Shown: positions 24,389 through 33,568, counted from the first letter of the stretch. The stretch is 63,584 bases of DNA from CANHEE01 sp043777755 (GCA_043777755.1 JAYWHK010000155.1:1-63584); one strand, 5' to 3'. The notes: generated by a model from the sequence alone, not told the origin. Numbers and translations are program-made.

Positions 24389-24510
24389 CATAAAATAAAT
24401 CCTAAAATAATAATAGGCATTAATACAATTATTGTAATGATTGCCCAGTCATTTGTAGTTTCGATAAGAAAACCTTTTGTTTTAGAAAAATCTAATTTTA
24501 ACTTTGCCAT
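24373..24510 (-). CDS. 45-residue single-span membrane peptide
   Basis: ATG at 24510, TAA at 24373-24375. The first 20 residues are basic and polar (MAKLKLDFSKTKGFLIE), then one membrane span (WAIITIIVLMPIIILGFILC) and a short tail. It is 91 bases upstream of the NTPase-TPR gene in the same direction, and about 80 bases after a well-formed promoter. Size and shape fit type I toxins, phage-defence effectors or small membrane partners of NTPases. Unknown family; seen only as an ORF with a promoter, so it is not certain that it is translated. Confidence 0.55.
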   Translation of the reverse strand: MAKLKLDFSKTKGFLIETTNDWAIITIIVLMPIIILGFILCKSNF

Positions 24511-24570
24511 ACTTAACAAATTTTAAAAGATGATTAAAGCCTTGTTGGTGTAACAACAAGGTTTTTTATT
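24395..24570 (+). ncRNA. Possible antisense RNA over the small membrane peptide gene
   Basis: Inferred only from a promoter (24358-24388) and an intrinsic terminator (24540-24568) on the plus strand, with no plausible plus-strand ORF between. The RNA would cover nearly all of the small ORF and its leader. Confidence 0.35.
24540..24568 (+). terminator. Plus-strand intrinsic terminator with no plus-strand gene before it
   Basis: Stem CCTTGTTG/CAACAAGG with 6-base loop, followed on the plus strand by TTTTTTATTT. All annotated genes for several kilobases around are on the minus strand. On the minus strand the same hairpin lies in the leader of the 45-residue ORF, about 30 bases before its ATG. 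Confidence 0.7.
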
Positions 24571-24593
24571 TAACAATAAATTTATTGTCACTG

Positions 24594-24637
24594 CAAATAT
24601 ACGATAACAATATTTACATTGTCAAATTTTTGACAAT
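24594..24637 (-). promoter_or_regulatory. Promoter of the small peptide/NTPase unit with overlapping palindromic operator
   Basis: Minus-strand TTG (CAA 24623-24625), 21-base spacer, TATATTTG (24594-24601). The -33 element lies in the palindrome ATTGTCAA-N4-TTGACAAT (24618-24637). More half-sites TTGTCA occur at 24585 and 24645. This layout suits repression by a dimeric HTH protein; the regulator is not encoded beside it. Confidence 0.6.
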
Positions 24638-24663
24638 ATTTTTTTTGTCAAAATTGAAAAAAT

Positions 24664-24707
24664 AAAAAAAATCGTAGCCCAGAACAAACTGAGCTACGAT
24701 TTTTTTT
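24664..24707 (-). terminator. Terminator of the Rpn-like gene
   Basis: Stem ATCGTAGC/GCTACGAT, extended by CAG/CTG around the loop AACAAA, with A7 and T8 flanks. Almost the same hairpin ends rpsG at 25607-25649. Confidence 0.8.
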
Positions 24708-24729
24708 ATATAAACCTCAATATTTACAA

Positions 24730-25578
24730 TCAAATTTGTCGTATTTGTACAACATATTCAATACTCACACCAACAATCAAAGCAATTTTTTGGTTGTCAA
24801 AATCGGTGTTATCCAAAAGGCTTCGCACAAAAGCACGCTTATCTTTTTCTGTTTGTTGTTCAATTCCTTGTTCAATTCCTTGTTCGATTCCTTGTTCGAT
24901 TCCTTGTTCGATTCCTTGTTGAAATCTTAAATCTTTTTCAATATCAAAATGTATAGACATGGTGGATAGTTGTTTTATTATTTCTGGCTGCAAATTACGT
25001 AAATTAGACAATATTTCCAACTGTTGAATGTATTTTTGAAGCTTTTTATTACTCTTTACTTTATTTTTTAACGACTTTACAATGTTTTGAACAACGTCAC
25101 TCTTATTTTCGCCACGAAAATCGCCTAATATTGCAAAAATAATTTCCTCTGGATCACTGGTTTTCAAAAAGGCCTTATAGTCAATTTCGTTCAAAGCGAT
25201 GACACTGTACTCATAGCTCAATGAAGGGTGCAGTATCTGCGTTGACGCTGTCCATTTCCCAGAACCCAAATAGATAACATATTGATTTACAGGCAACTCA
25301 TATTTATCGTACAAAAGACCATAGTAAAAAAGTCCTCGTTTGTTCATTTTATGGTGAACCTGAGATTGAAATTCTCCATGAAAAATTTCTTGCTGTTGTC
25401 GCAAAGGATGTATGCCAATAGCTACAAAGTCGGCTCTACGTTCAATGGTTCGAGGCAATGTAGTAGCAATAGGCTGTAAAGATGTCATGTCTATTCCTAC
25501 AATCGTAGTGAGTAGCCGCTGACTTACTCGTTGAAAACTCTCTTTAAAAATTTTGTCGTAATCTTGATGCTGTTGCAT
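24730..25578 (-). CDS. Rpn-like PD-(D/E)XK nuclease family protein with GIEQ repeat tail
   Basis: A 282-residue protein that resembles Rpn/YhgA (recombination-promoting nuclease) proteins. It begins YDKIFKESF, then RRADFVAIG (catalytic Asp) and EIFHGEFQSQ. The usual E-x-K/Q metal motif is present as EFQ. After residue 230 there is a tandem GIEQ tetrapeptide repeat (12-base units, about five copies, at 24850-24910), a feature common in this family and prone to slippage. Rpn proteins cut DNA in vitro and spread horizontally. It sits between rpsG and the NTPase locus, flanked by two copies of one terminator. Confidence 0.75.
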   Translation of the reverse strand: MQQHQDYDKIFKESFQRVSQRLLTTIVGIDMTSLQPIATTLPRTIERRADFVAIGIHPLRQQQEIFHGEFQSQVHHKMNKRGLFYYGLLYDKYELPVNQYVIYLGSGKWTASTQILHPSLSYEYSVIALNEIDYKAFLKTSDPEEIIFAILGDFRGENKSDVVQNIVKSLKNKVKSNKKLQKYIQQLEILSNLRNLQPEIIKQLSTMSIHFDIEKDLRFQQGIEQGIEQGIEQGIEQGIEQQTEKDKRAFVRSLLDNTDFDNQKIALIVGVSIEYVVQIRQI

Positions 25579-25606
25579 AGTAAGTTTTTTTAATCACACA
25601 AAGATA

Positions 25607-25649
25607 AAAAAAAATCGTAGCTCAGAACAAACTGAACTACGATTTTTTA
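25607..25649 (-). terminator. Terminator of the rpsL-rpsG unit
   Basis: Stem ATCGTAG/CTACGAT with CAG/CTG around the same AACAAA loop as the hairpin at 24664-24707. It shows that the transcript ends after rpsG. Confidence 0.8.
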
Positions 25650-25666
25650 TATCTGTCGTCTTTTTA

Positions 25667-26137
25667 TTAACGATTCTTGAAGTGAGCGAAAGCCTTATTA
25701 GCTTCTGCCATACGGTGAACATCTTCTTTCTTTTTCACCGCTGCGCCTTCACCTTTGCTTGCAGCAAGGATTTCAGCAGCTAACTTCTCCGTCATTCCCT
25801 TACCGCTACGCTTACGAGCATAACCAACCAACCATTTCATTCCCGTAGAAACTTTACGACGTGCTGGAATCTCCGTAGGGATTTGGAAGTTAGAACCACC
25901 AATACGGCGGCTACGAACTTCTACTTGAGGAGTAACATTTGCCAATGCTTTTCTGAAAACGCCGTGTGTATCTTCGTTACCACGAGCTTTTACGATGTCT
26001 AAAGCACTGTAGAAAATATCAAAAGCGATACTTTTCTTTCCGTCCCACATTAAGTTATTCACAAATTGTGTTACGATTGGGTCATTGAAACGCGGGTCAG
26101 GTGCGAGGTACCGCGGTTTCGGTTTAGCCTTTCTCAT
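25667..26137 (-). CDS. rpsG: 30S ribosomal protein S7
   Basis: 156 residues from the ATG at 26137 (MRKAKPKPRYLAPDPRFNDP). The frame is open for 23 more codons upstream, but S7 proteins start at this methionine. Conserved landmarks: MWDGKKSIAF, VEVRSRRIGGSNFQIPTEI, RKVSTGMKWLVGYARKR. S7 starts assembly of the 30S head by binding the 3' domain of 16S rRNA. It lies 225 bases after rpsL. Unlike the common str operon order, fusA is not downstream: a terminator and an Rpn-like gene follow. Confidence 0.97.
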   Translation of the reverse strand: MRKAKPKPRYLAPDPRFNDPIVTQFVNNLMWDGKKSIAFDIFYSALDIVKARGNEDTHGVFRKALANVTPQVEVRSRRIGGSNFQIPTEIPARRKVSTGMKWLVGYARKRSGKGMTEKLAAEILAASKGEGAAVKKKEDVHRMAEANKAFAHFKNR

Positions 26138-26361
26138 TGCTAATTGATTTAAGTTTAAAACGCCAGTTGTATATCCGAAAAAAGTCCAATGCCTATTATC
26201 AACCAATTATTAGGTATTTCAATAGCGTTTTGAAACTAAATTACTGCAATATACATTCTTTTTGCGCCAAGCTTCTCCTATTTTATTTTTTATAAAAATT
26301 AAAATAGAATACTCAAATTAATAAAATTGGTTAATTAAAATGTAGGTTACTTAGAATGATA

Positions 26362-26769
26362 TTATTTCTTCTTAGCACCACCTTTTGCTACTACTACAGC
26401 CGCTTTCTTCTTCGTACCGTATTTAGAGCGTGATTTCTTACGTCCATTTACACCAGCCGTATCCAACGCACCACGTACGATTGTATAACGAACACCAGGT
26501 AAATCTTTTACACGACCACCGCGAACTAACACGATAGAGTGCTCTTGTAAATTGTGACCTTCACCAGGAATGTAGCAGATAACCTCCAACTTGTTGGTTA
26601 AACGTACTTTGGCTACTTTACGCAAAGCTGAGTTTGGCTTCTTTGGAGTCGTTGTATATACACGTGTACATACACCACGACGTTGCGGACAACTGTCCAA
26701 CGCACGTGACTTACTTTTCTCCACGATTACCTCACGGCCATGACGTACTAATTGATTAATAGTAGGCAT
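26362..26769 (-). CDS. rpsL: 30S ribosomal protein S12
   Basis: 135 residues, complete: starts MPTINQLVRHGRE, with the TTPKKPNSALRKVAKVRLTN segment and the RGGRVKDLPGVRYTIVRG loop, and a C-terminal Lys/Ala tail usual in Bacteroidota. The lysines of KKPNS and VKDLPG, whose changes give streptomycin resistance in other bacteria, are the normal residues. First gene of an rpsL-rpsG unit with a leader of about 140 bases. Confidence 0.98.
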   Translation of the reverse strand: MPTINQLVRHGREVIVEKSKSRALDSCPQRRGVCTRVYTTTPKKPNSALRKVAKVRLTNKLEVICYIPGEGHNLQEHSIVLVRGGRVKDLPGVRYTIVRGALDTAGVNGRKKSRSKYGTKKKAAVVVAKGGAKKK

Positions 26770-26916
26770 TGTTAAAAAATTTAGTTTAAAAATATCTTTG
26801 AAATGTTACTGTCCAAAACAAGCAACATCTATTTATCTCTTTGAAAATCAAGCATTTATTTGCAAGATATTTTTTCAGAAAAACAACCACGATTCTCTTT
26901 CTTCCAAAATCGAGTG

Positions 26917-26947
26917 CAAAGGTAAGGTTTTTTTTATTTTTTTACAA
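26917..26947 (-). promoter_or_regulatory. Promoter of rpsL-rpsG
   Basis: Minus-strand TTTG (CAAA from 26945), 20-base spacer, TACCTTTG (26917-26924). Transcription would start near 26910, leaving a leader of about 140 bases before rpsL. Nothing else was recognised in the 26770-27105 spacer apart from the next terminator. Confidence 0.7.
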
Positions 26948-27028
26948 AAAATAAGATTTTTTTTTCATAATTGCTTCGATAAAAAAAGAATATCACTAAT
27001 ATTTTAACGTAATATCATCTTTTTTCAT

Positions 27029-27086
27029 AAAAAAACCTACTAAATACCAACAGCCAATCGAATGAATCCGATTGGCTGTTGGTATT
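27029..27086 (-). terminator. Terminator of the 2119-residue protein gene
   Basis: A perfect stem of about 17 bases (ACCAACAGCCAATCG with complement, 8-base loop AATGAATC) followed on the minus strand by a T7 run. The same hairpin ends the 34654-35889 gene. Confidence 0.85.
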
Positions 27087-27105
27087 TACTTAGAAAAAAT
27101 ACTTT

Positions 27106-30100
27106 TTACTTTTTGATAAATTTCTTAGAAATAAAACTTTCGTTATTTTTGAGTTTTAAAAAATAGATGCCATTGGGTATTTCAGAAACAGGAATAGTAA
27201 AAGAATTGAGTCCTTTATTGGCATCTTGATTAAATTCTTTGATATTTTGCCCATTGATATTTTGAATAAAAAAATCAACTTCTTGAAATTCAGGAGCAAA
27301 AAAAGTAATATTAATAAAATCGTCAGTAGGATTGGGAAAAACTTCTAAAAGCGATATTTTCGTATAGTTTTGCGCCAAAGCGATACTTTTAGAATGTTCA
27401 AAACGCCCATCTTTATCTACCATTTTTAAACGATAATAACTAATCGAAAAAGGTAATTTATCATTGAATTCGTAGTTTTCTCCTTGTATAGAACTACTAT
27501 TTGCTTCGATTTCGCCAATTTTCACCCAATTTTGGTTGCCGTTATCACTTTTTTCCAATTCAAAATGAGATATATTTTCTTCTATTTCAGTTTTCCAAGT
27601 TAATAGATTAAATTTGTCAAAAGCAGTACCATCAAAAGTAACTAAACGAACAGGTAAAAGCGCTGTTCCCGTATGCGCAAAGAAACCAGAAAAACCATTA
27701 ATAGAAAAAGTCGCTTCCCACCAATTGCTCATCGAATTCCAAGTAAGCGTTGGAATAATCAACATCGAAGAACCCGTATAATTTCCTATAGCAGTACCCG
27801 TACCATGACATTGAGTGATTTTAAAATTTCCATTATCAACACCACCTGTTGGCATCAACGGAAGTCCCAAACTATTGGTCGTCACGTAGGTATTGTAAGC
27901 ATCAAATTCGCTTTGGAGATAGTAAAGTTTTAGACTTGCCGTAGCTGTTATTGGATTATTACTTGGTTCGATATCGTATTGCCTTTGTAAGTACGGTTTA
28001 TTTTGGTAAATGGTAATCGCAGTAGCCATTTTTACACAAGTAGCGATAGATCCAACTATTGGATTTGTCCCGATAGAAGTTATTGTCGCTACTAATTTGC
28101 AATTAGGATCCGTAAAATCCATAGAAGTATTGGATGAAATAGATGAAATTTTACAAAATTGACTACTACCACTTGGAGTAAGGAGTGACGAAGTAGCATC
28201 AAATTCATCAGCTCCGATGTCTGGATTAGTTATATTTCTTGATTGATTGTCAATATCTGTCAAAATTGTTGCAATAGGAGTACCTTTGTTACTTATACAA
28301 TGACTCATATCGGGATCAAGATGCAAATTGTCATTGCTAATAAAATTCGGTTGTATGTTGAGAGAATTTTGATTACCTCCAAGGTTCGCTTGTAGCTGAG
28401 AAAGCGTTGAATAAGTAGCCGTTATTTGACCCTGAGTGCCAAACTGTCCTGATAGATATGGATAATTGCCCGAAGCATGATAAATATTATAGTCAAAATT
28501 TGGTAATAATGAGCTAAAGCTAGTTAATATAGCAATATTTTTCACCGTAGGTAAATTACTATTTTGATAGGTATTAGAAAAAATATTGTTTTTAATATTT
28601 GTAATACTACTAATATTATGTAACACAATTGCAGCACATGCCTCATTGATAGAACTACCTATCAAAGCACCTCCAAGAGCAATTGTATTGTGGTTAAAGT
28701 TGAATGAACTAATAACTTCAAAAATGTAAATACCGAATGGACTAATTCCAGAGCCACCTTTTATATTACTCACCATATTGTTTTCAACAATTAAATCATC
28801 AGTATATTGTATTTTCATACCCAATGAGATTGATGCTGCATTCATTTCTGTAACAACAATATTATTGATAGTATTTTGTTTTATTGTAACATTTTCACAG
28901 CTATGTACATCAATTCCAAATGCATAATTTTGACTGCTTACTGTGTTAAAAATAGTATTGCTTTGAATATTAGCAAGAGTACTATTATTCAAATATATAC
29001 CACCAGAGCGAATATATTCGGAAACTACTGATGAACCAATAGTGTTATTTTCAATGAAAATGTAAGGTGAACCAAGACAATAAATAGCGATACTCATTTT
29101 TTTAAATGTATTTCCAATTATTTCTGTCTGATCTGCATTTTCAGTATGAATGCCATAATTCACTCCTGTGCTACTATTCCCTATCAATTGACAGTTTTCT
29201 ACCTTATTGTTGTTACAATCTTTCATTCCTATAATATATCTATTATTTCCTCCAGCATAGTTGTTTTTGAAAATGATATTTTTTATCCTAATGTAATTGG
29301 AATATGAAAATAAAAGACCTGCATCGTTTGATACTATTTCAGTACTATTGCCAGAAGATGGCAGAATCGTTAGTGTTTGATTCAAGCTTGTTACTGTGGT
29401 TGAATCAATCACAATAGGAAATGTTTCATTGTTACTATAATTAGCATCTATCAATTCATAGGTAACATGCCCTAATAAACATGCTACATTTAAGCGATTA
29501 ATTGCATTAGTAAGCGTATTGAATGGAAAAGGTTGTGATGCCCCAATTTGATAAGTACCGTTCATTGCATAAATATTCACCGCATAGGCAGTACAAATCC
29601 CTATTGGATTACAACCGCCTTCGGCTCTTACATAATAAATAGTGCTTACATTCGGATTCACCACGATATGAGAGCCTTGCCCTACTGCTGTACCTCCGCA
29701 ACTATTTGCGTACCAATACCAATCTTGTGAACCATTTAATTCTCCGCTTACTACGGATAGAATTATTGTTTGACCAGGGCAAATATTATTGACTTTTGAT
29801 GCTGTTATGACGGGTACATCAGCAGTATTAGCAGCACAGCTAAACTCAAATGCGCCCATGTCAGGCAAAGTTGCGTTGCGAATATTACCATCAAAATCAG
29901 TAGTTATAGATAAGGGCGTTGCTGCGTTATCAAAAGCTGCATTTTTAGCAGCTTGTAAATGTAAATCACTGCTACTGATAAAATGGGGTTTATAATTTTT
30001 AGAATGAAGATTATTGCCAAAAGCATTTCTAAATTCAAGAATGTTATTACATTTTATACCATTGATATAACCTAAGCGTGGTAATAAAAAATAGGCATTT

Positions 30101-33100
30101 TTTGCGTAAAAATTATTGTAATCAAAATGAGTGAAAGCACTCGAAGAAGAAAGTGAATAGACCGTATAAATTTTTCCACCATAAGAAGGATTACCTTCTA
30201 TGGAAAAAAGATTATTCCTTATGTCTAAATTACTGACATCAATACCAATTTTTAGAGCTGAAAAGTTTTCACTGTACGAAGTAGAATCTTGATGGTACAA
30301 TCTAACACTATTATAATAAACTTTTACGTCAGAGGCATTTGAAATGTTGATACCTATTTCAGCAAGAGCATCGTCACTCACTACATTATTCGCAATCGTA
30401 ATATCAACATTATCATTCAGACCAGTCACTGAATTAATATTGATAGCAGTTGAGGTTGAAAAACTGTGATAGTTAGTTATTTTGTTGCTTATAATGGTAG
30501 CATTTTGAACAGAGCCTTGTAAATGAATACAACTTACGGGAGTAGAGAGAGATTTTATCTCTAAAATATAATTTTTTTCAATCAAAATATTTTTTTGCCT
30601 AATGACATAGATTCCTTCCAGTAAAATTCGTTCTGTTGGTATGGTCGAGCCTATTGTGTTGTCTTTGATAATAAGCCCTGTTTGCAATCCTGCGGCATCA
30701 CCATATACTCTTATACCATCTGTTGATTTTTTTAATAAATTATTTAGAATAGCAATAGAATTATTAGGGAAATTAGCACTTTCCCAAGGAGCAATACCGC
30801 TTAACATAACACAAGGTTGCTCCGCACTATATTTTCCTAAAAAATTAGTATTTTTTAGTGTAATATTTTCATTTCCTATAATGGTTGTAGATGCCAACCA
30901 TACCGTTGCGGGGTAGTTACTGGGCGAATTACCAAAATCTATTGTCAAATTCCTACTTGTTCCGTTTGTAATATTTGAACCATCTATTGTGATATATTTG
31001 GCAGCATTAAGTTTGAAACTACCTCCGATTTGTGGACTCATCCCTACCGCAGGTTTTATGGTTAGGGAGTTAGTAGTATTCGCATAGCCATTTCGATTTA
31101 TAGTGATTGGAAAAGTTTCATTTGCACTATAATCGCCATCTATTAATTCAAAAACAACAGCTCCTCCCAAGCATGAATTGTTATAGTTATTGATAGCATT
31201 CGTAAGAGTATTAAAAGGTGCAGGTTGCGAAGCTCCTATTTGATAAGTCCCTGATAACGTGGCTACTATAATAGTTATCTGACCACAACTTCCTTCTTGA
31301 CAAAATACCGTTCCTTCTCCTCTCGCAAAATAAGTCGTCGTCATGGTAGGTGTTACTGTTATTGAATTTCCTGTCCCTTCCAATATGCCGCCGCAAGAAG
31401 AACTGTACCATTTCCAATCGGTAGCAGAATTGAGCGTTCCTGTCAAAGACAATGTTATGCTCAATCCAGGGCATGTTGCTGTAGCGTTTGAGGTAATTAT
31501 GGGTTGTGTTGCAGCGATACATGCCAACGTAAATTCATCTGCACCAATATCAGGTGTAGCAGCATCTCGATTATCATTGTCATAATCAGTAATGATAGTG
31601 ACTACCTTTCCTGCGTTGCTTACTCCTGATGGTATATTGGTATTGATGTGTAGAAAATTACTAGGATTTATATTAGGATTGGTTGATAAAAAGGGAGAAT
31701 TTTCACTTATTGAATTTTGATCACGATTCACCATCGCAGCTTTGTAATCCGCAAGTGTTTGGTAATTTGTTATGCCATTGTAAAAAATAAGATGATTTGC
31801 ATTTGGCGTTCCTGCATAAAAACAATTGTTGTTAGAACTGGTATTATAGAAGAGAGGCGAGTAAGGACCAATTCTTTCTATTACTGTGGTAATACCACCG
31901 CCTTGAGGAATAGTGTTATTGACAAAAAGGTTATTGATTAAAAGAATATTACTTGTAACTCCTGCGCTCAAAGTAGCACTTGAAAATAGTCCATTGCTAC
32001 CCGTACCGCTAATTTGTACCGTATTGTAATGCAAATTAGTAGTAGCACTTTCGATTTTAATGCCTACCAAGTTGTTACCATTCGTACTTAATGCGCCTAT
32101 AATACAGTTTTTTATATCAGAAGTTCCGTTAGCTCCTAAAGCCCAAAGCCCCGTAACATTGTAATTAGAAGACAAGTCGTTGATGTTGCAACGATTAAAA
32201 AACTGATTGGTTGCGCTTGATTTTATACCTGTCACTAATGCCGACGAGGTAGCATGAATATCTCTTATTTCCACATCGTCATAAGAAGCAGTAGTAGCGT
32301 TGAGCAATTCTATTCCTGTTGCATTACTATTAATCGAAGTTGCTACATTAATGTCTTTGATACTTGTATTGTTAAAATTAAAACCTACATTTGATGCAGT
32401 AGCATTACATTTTATAGCGTTCAGATTATTTACGCCTGTTAAAGAAATATTGGCAACGGTATTTTTTAAAACATTATTAATAACATTAGACGTAGCATTA
32501 AAATCAATCCCAATAAAATGGTATGGAGAAGCACTCGAAAGCGTATAATTCCCTGATCCTAAGTTGTTTGCAAAACCTATAACATTGTCTTGAATGGTAA
32601 AACCAGTACCAGCTACATCGGCATTTATTTTTATACCATAGTGTGTAATTGGATTTGAATTGACAAGCGTTTTAGTACTTGTTTGGTAAAATTTATTGTT
32701 AGTAATCAGCGAACTTTGATTTCCTTCCTCAAAAACAATACCAGCACTTGGCTTATTTTCACTAAAATAATCGTAGATTTCACAATTATTAACTGTGATT
32801 TTATTAGAATTGACAGTATTTTTTGAAAAAATGGCTTTTGAAGGAAAAAAACTACCTGCCGCACCAATTTTGCAATTGTTGATGTTAGCAAAAGTATTTC
32901 CCGTAGAAATGCCATCGCCCAAAAAGATTGTACCTCCAGCATCATTAAAATCGGTTTGACTAGCACCAAGTACAGTACATTGATTGATAGTAAAGTTTTG
33001 AGCGTCATTGTGAACCTTAATGGTACAAGTTCCAGTAACGGCACTACTATTGTCATTCACAAAAGAAAGATTTCCAAAGCCTTCAATACTTACGTTATCT

Positions 33101-33465
33101 GCTCCATCAAGCTCTATGAGTGCTTCGCCGTCAGGCATTGTTCCGCTAATTGTATAGTTCATTCCGTTATTCACATAGATATCAATTTGAGAATAATTGC
33201 TCGAACCGCCACTTTCGTGCAAAACACAAGTGTTTGTTTCAATAATATTATCTGATACACTAAGTGTAATCTGCCCTTGATAGATACCATTGTTAATTTC
33301 AAAAAAAGCATTCCCAACGGTGAGGGCTGTACCTGTTGTGATTACACCATTGAGATCAGCACTTATAAATACCTGTGAAAAAGCATTTTTAGGTGTTATA
33401 AAAATAGAAAATAACAGGGAGAAAAAGATTGATAGGTTTAGTTGTATATTTTTTAGTGTACTCAT
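27106..33465 (-). CDS. Giant beta-helix surface protein with T9SS type A sorting domain
   Basis: A 2119-residue secreted protein. Signal peptide to about residue 31 (KNAFSQ). It has three long stretches of right-handed beta-helix type repeats rich in Asn/Ile (NVSIEGFGNLSF, NTIGSSV, IENNTIGSS), each closed by a choice-of-anchor segment PDIGADEF or similar. Between them are Cys-containing Ig-like modules (CPGLSITLSLTG, WKWYSSSCGGILEG) and two copies of a GTYQIGASQPxPFNTLTNAI module. The last 80 residues (VFPNPTDDFINITF, GIYFLKLKN, KKFIKK) are a T9SS type A sorting signal. Role inferred: large adhesin or polysaccharide-binding surface protein. A -7 box and paired direct repeats lie upstream, next to a LuxR-type regulator gene. 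Confidence 0.88.
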   Translation of the reverse strand: MSTLKNIQLNLSIFFSLLFSIFITPKNAFSQVFISADLNGVITTGTALTVGNAFFEINNGIYQGQITLSVSDNIIETNTCVLHESGGSSNYSQIDIYVNNGMNYTISGTMPDGEALIELDGADNVSIEGFGNLSFVNDNSSAVTGTCTIKVHNDAQNFTINQCTVLGASQTDFNDAGGTIFLGDGISTGNTFANINNCKIGAAGSFFPSKAIFSKNTVNSNKITVNNCEIYDYFSENKPSAGIVFEEGNQSSLITNNKFYQTSTKTLVNSNPITHYGIKINADVAGTGFTIQDNVIGFANNLGSGNYTLSSASPYHFIGIDFNATSNVINNVLKNTVANISLTGVNNLNAIKCNATASNVGFNFNNTSIKDINVATSINSNATGIELLNATTASYDDVEIRDIHATSSALVTGIKSSATNQFFNRCNINDLSSNYNVTGLWALGANGTSDIKNCIIGALSTNGNNLVGIKIESATTNLHYNTVQISGTGSNGLFSSATLSAGVTSNILLINNLFVNNTIPQGGGITTVIERIGPYSPLFYNTSSNNNCFYAGTPNANHLIFYNGITNYQTLADYKAAMVNRDQNSISENSPFLSTNPNINPSNFLHINTNIPSGVSNAGKVVTIITDYDNDNRDAATPDIGADEFTLACIAATQPIITSNATATCPGLSITLSLTGTLNSATDWKWYSSSCGGILEGTGNSITVTPTMTTTYFARGEGTVFCQEGSCGQITIIVATLSGTYQIGASQPAPFNTLTNAINNYNNSCLGGAVVFELIDGDYSANETFPITINRNGYANTTNSLTIKPAVGMSPQIGGSFKLNAAKYITIDGSNITNGTSRNLTIDFGNSPSNYPATVWLASTTIIGNENITLKNTNFLGKYSAEQPCVMLSGIAPWESANFPNNSIAILNNLLKKSTDGIRVYGDAAGLQTGLIIKDNTIGSTIPTERILLEGIYVIRQKNILIEKNYILEIKSLSTPVSCIHLQGSVQNATIISNKITNYHSFSTSTAININSVTGLNDNVDITIANNVVSDDALAEIGINISNASDVKVYYNSVRLYHQDSTSYSENFSALKIGIDVSNLDIRNNLFSIEGNPSYGGKIYTVYSLSSSSAFTHFDYNNFYAKNAYFLLPRLGYINGIKCNNILEFRNAFGNNLHSKNYKPHFISSSDLHLQAAKNAAFDNAATPLSITTDFDGNIRNATLPDMGAFEFSCAANTADVPVITASKVNNICPGQTIILSVVSGELNGSQDWYWYANSCGGTAVGQGSHIVVNPNVSTIYYVRAEGGCNPIGICTAYAVNIYAMNGTYQIGASQPFPFNTLTNAINRLNVACLLGHVTYELIDANYSNNETFPIVIDSTTVTSLNQTLTILPSSGNSTEIVSNDAGLLFSYSNYIRIKNIIFKNNYAGGNNRYIIGMKDCNNNKVENCQLIGNSSTGVNYGIHTENADQTEIIGNTFKKMSIAIYCLGSPYIFIENNTIGSSVVSEYIRSGGIYLNNSTLANIQSNTIFNTVSSQNYAFGIDVHSCENVTIKQNTINNIVVTEMNAASISLGMKIQYTDDLIVENNMVSNIKGGSGISPFGIYIFEVISSFNFNHNTIALGGALIGSSINEACAAIVLHNISSITNIKNNIFSNTYQNSNLPTVKNIAILTSFSSLLPNFDYNIYHASGNYPYLSGQFGTQGQITATYSTLSQLQANLGGNQNSLNIQPNFISNDNLHLDPDMSHCISNKGTPIATILTDIDNQSRNITNPDIGADEFDATSSLLTPSGSSQFCKISSISSNTSMDFTDPNCKLVATITSIGTNPIVGSIATCVKMATAITIYQNKPYLQRQYDIEPSNNPITATASLKLYYLQSEFDAYNTYVTTNSLGLPLMPTGGVDNGNFKITQCHGTGTAIGNYTGSSMLIIPTLTWNSMSNWWEATFSINGFSGFFAHTGTALLPVRLVTFDGTAFDKFNLLTWKTEIEENISHFELEKSDNGNQNWVKIGEIEANSSSIQGENYEFNDKLPFSISYYRLKMVDKDGRFEHSKSIALAQNYTKISLLEVFPNPTDDFINITFFAPEFQEVDFFIQNINGQNIKEFNQDANKGLNSFTIPVSEIPNGIYFLKLKNNESFISKKFIKK

Positions 33466-33500
33466 TGTGCAAGGTTTGGTTGTATAAATCTTAAATTTAA

Positions 33501-33562
33501 CAAAGTTATCATATTATTTACACTTATAAAATTCCACTTGTAGCACAATTATATTCCACTTG
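33501..33562 (-). promoter_or_regulatory. Promoter of the giant protein gene with paired direct repeats
   Basis: Minus-strand TAACTTTG (33501-33508) about 35 bases before the ATG. No TTG at the -33 position; instead ATTCCACTTG occurs at 33531-33540 and again at 33553-33562, 22 bases (two helical turns) apart. This is the layout of an activator-dependent promoter. A one-mismatch copy (ATTCCAGTTG) at 34486-34495 lies upstream of the LuxR-type gene. Confidence 0.55.
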
Positions 33563-33568
33563 AAAACT

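Noticed and set aside
24730..25578. Insertion sequence around the Rpn-like gene
   Set aside because: The flanking inverted hairpins are terminators with T-runs in the same orientation, and no target duplication or true transposase is visible.
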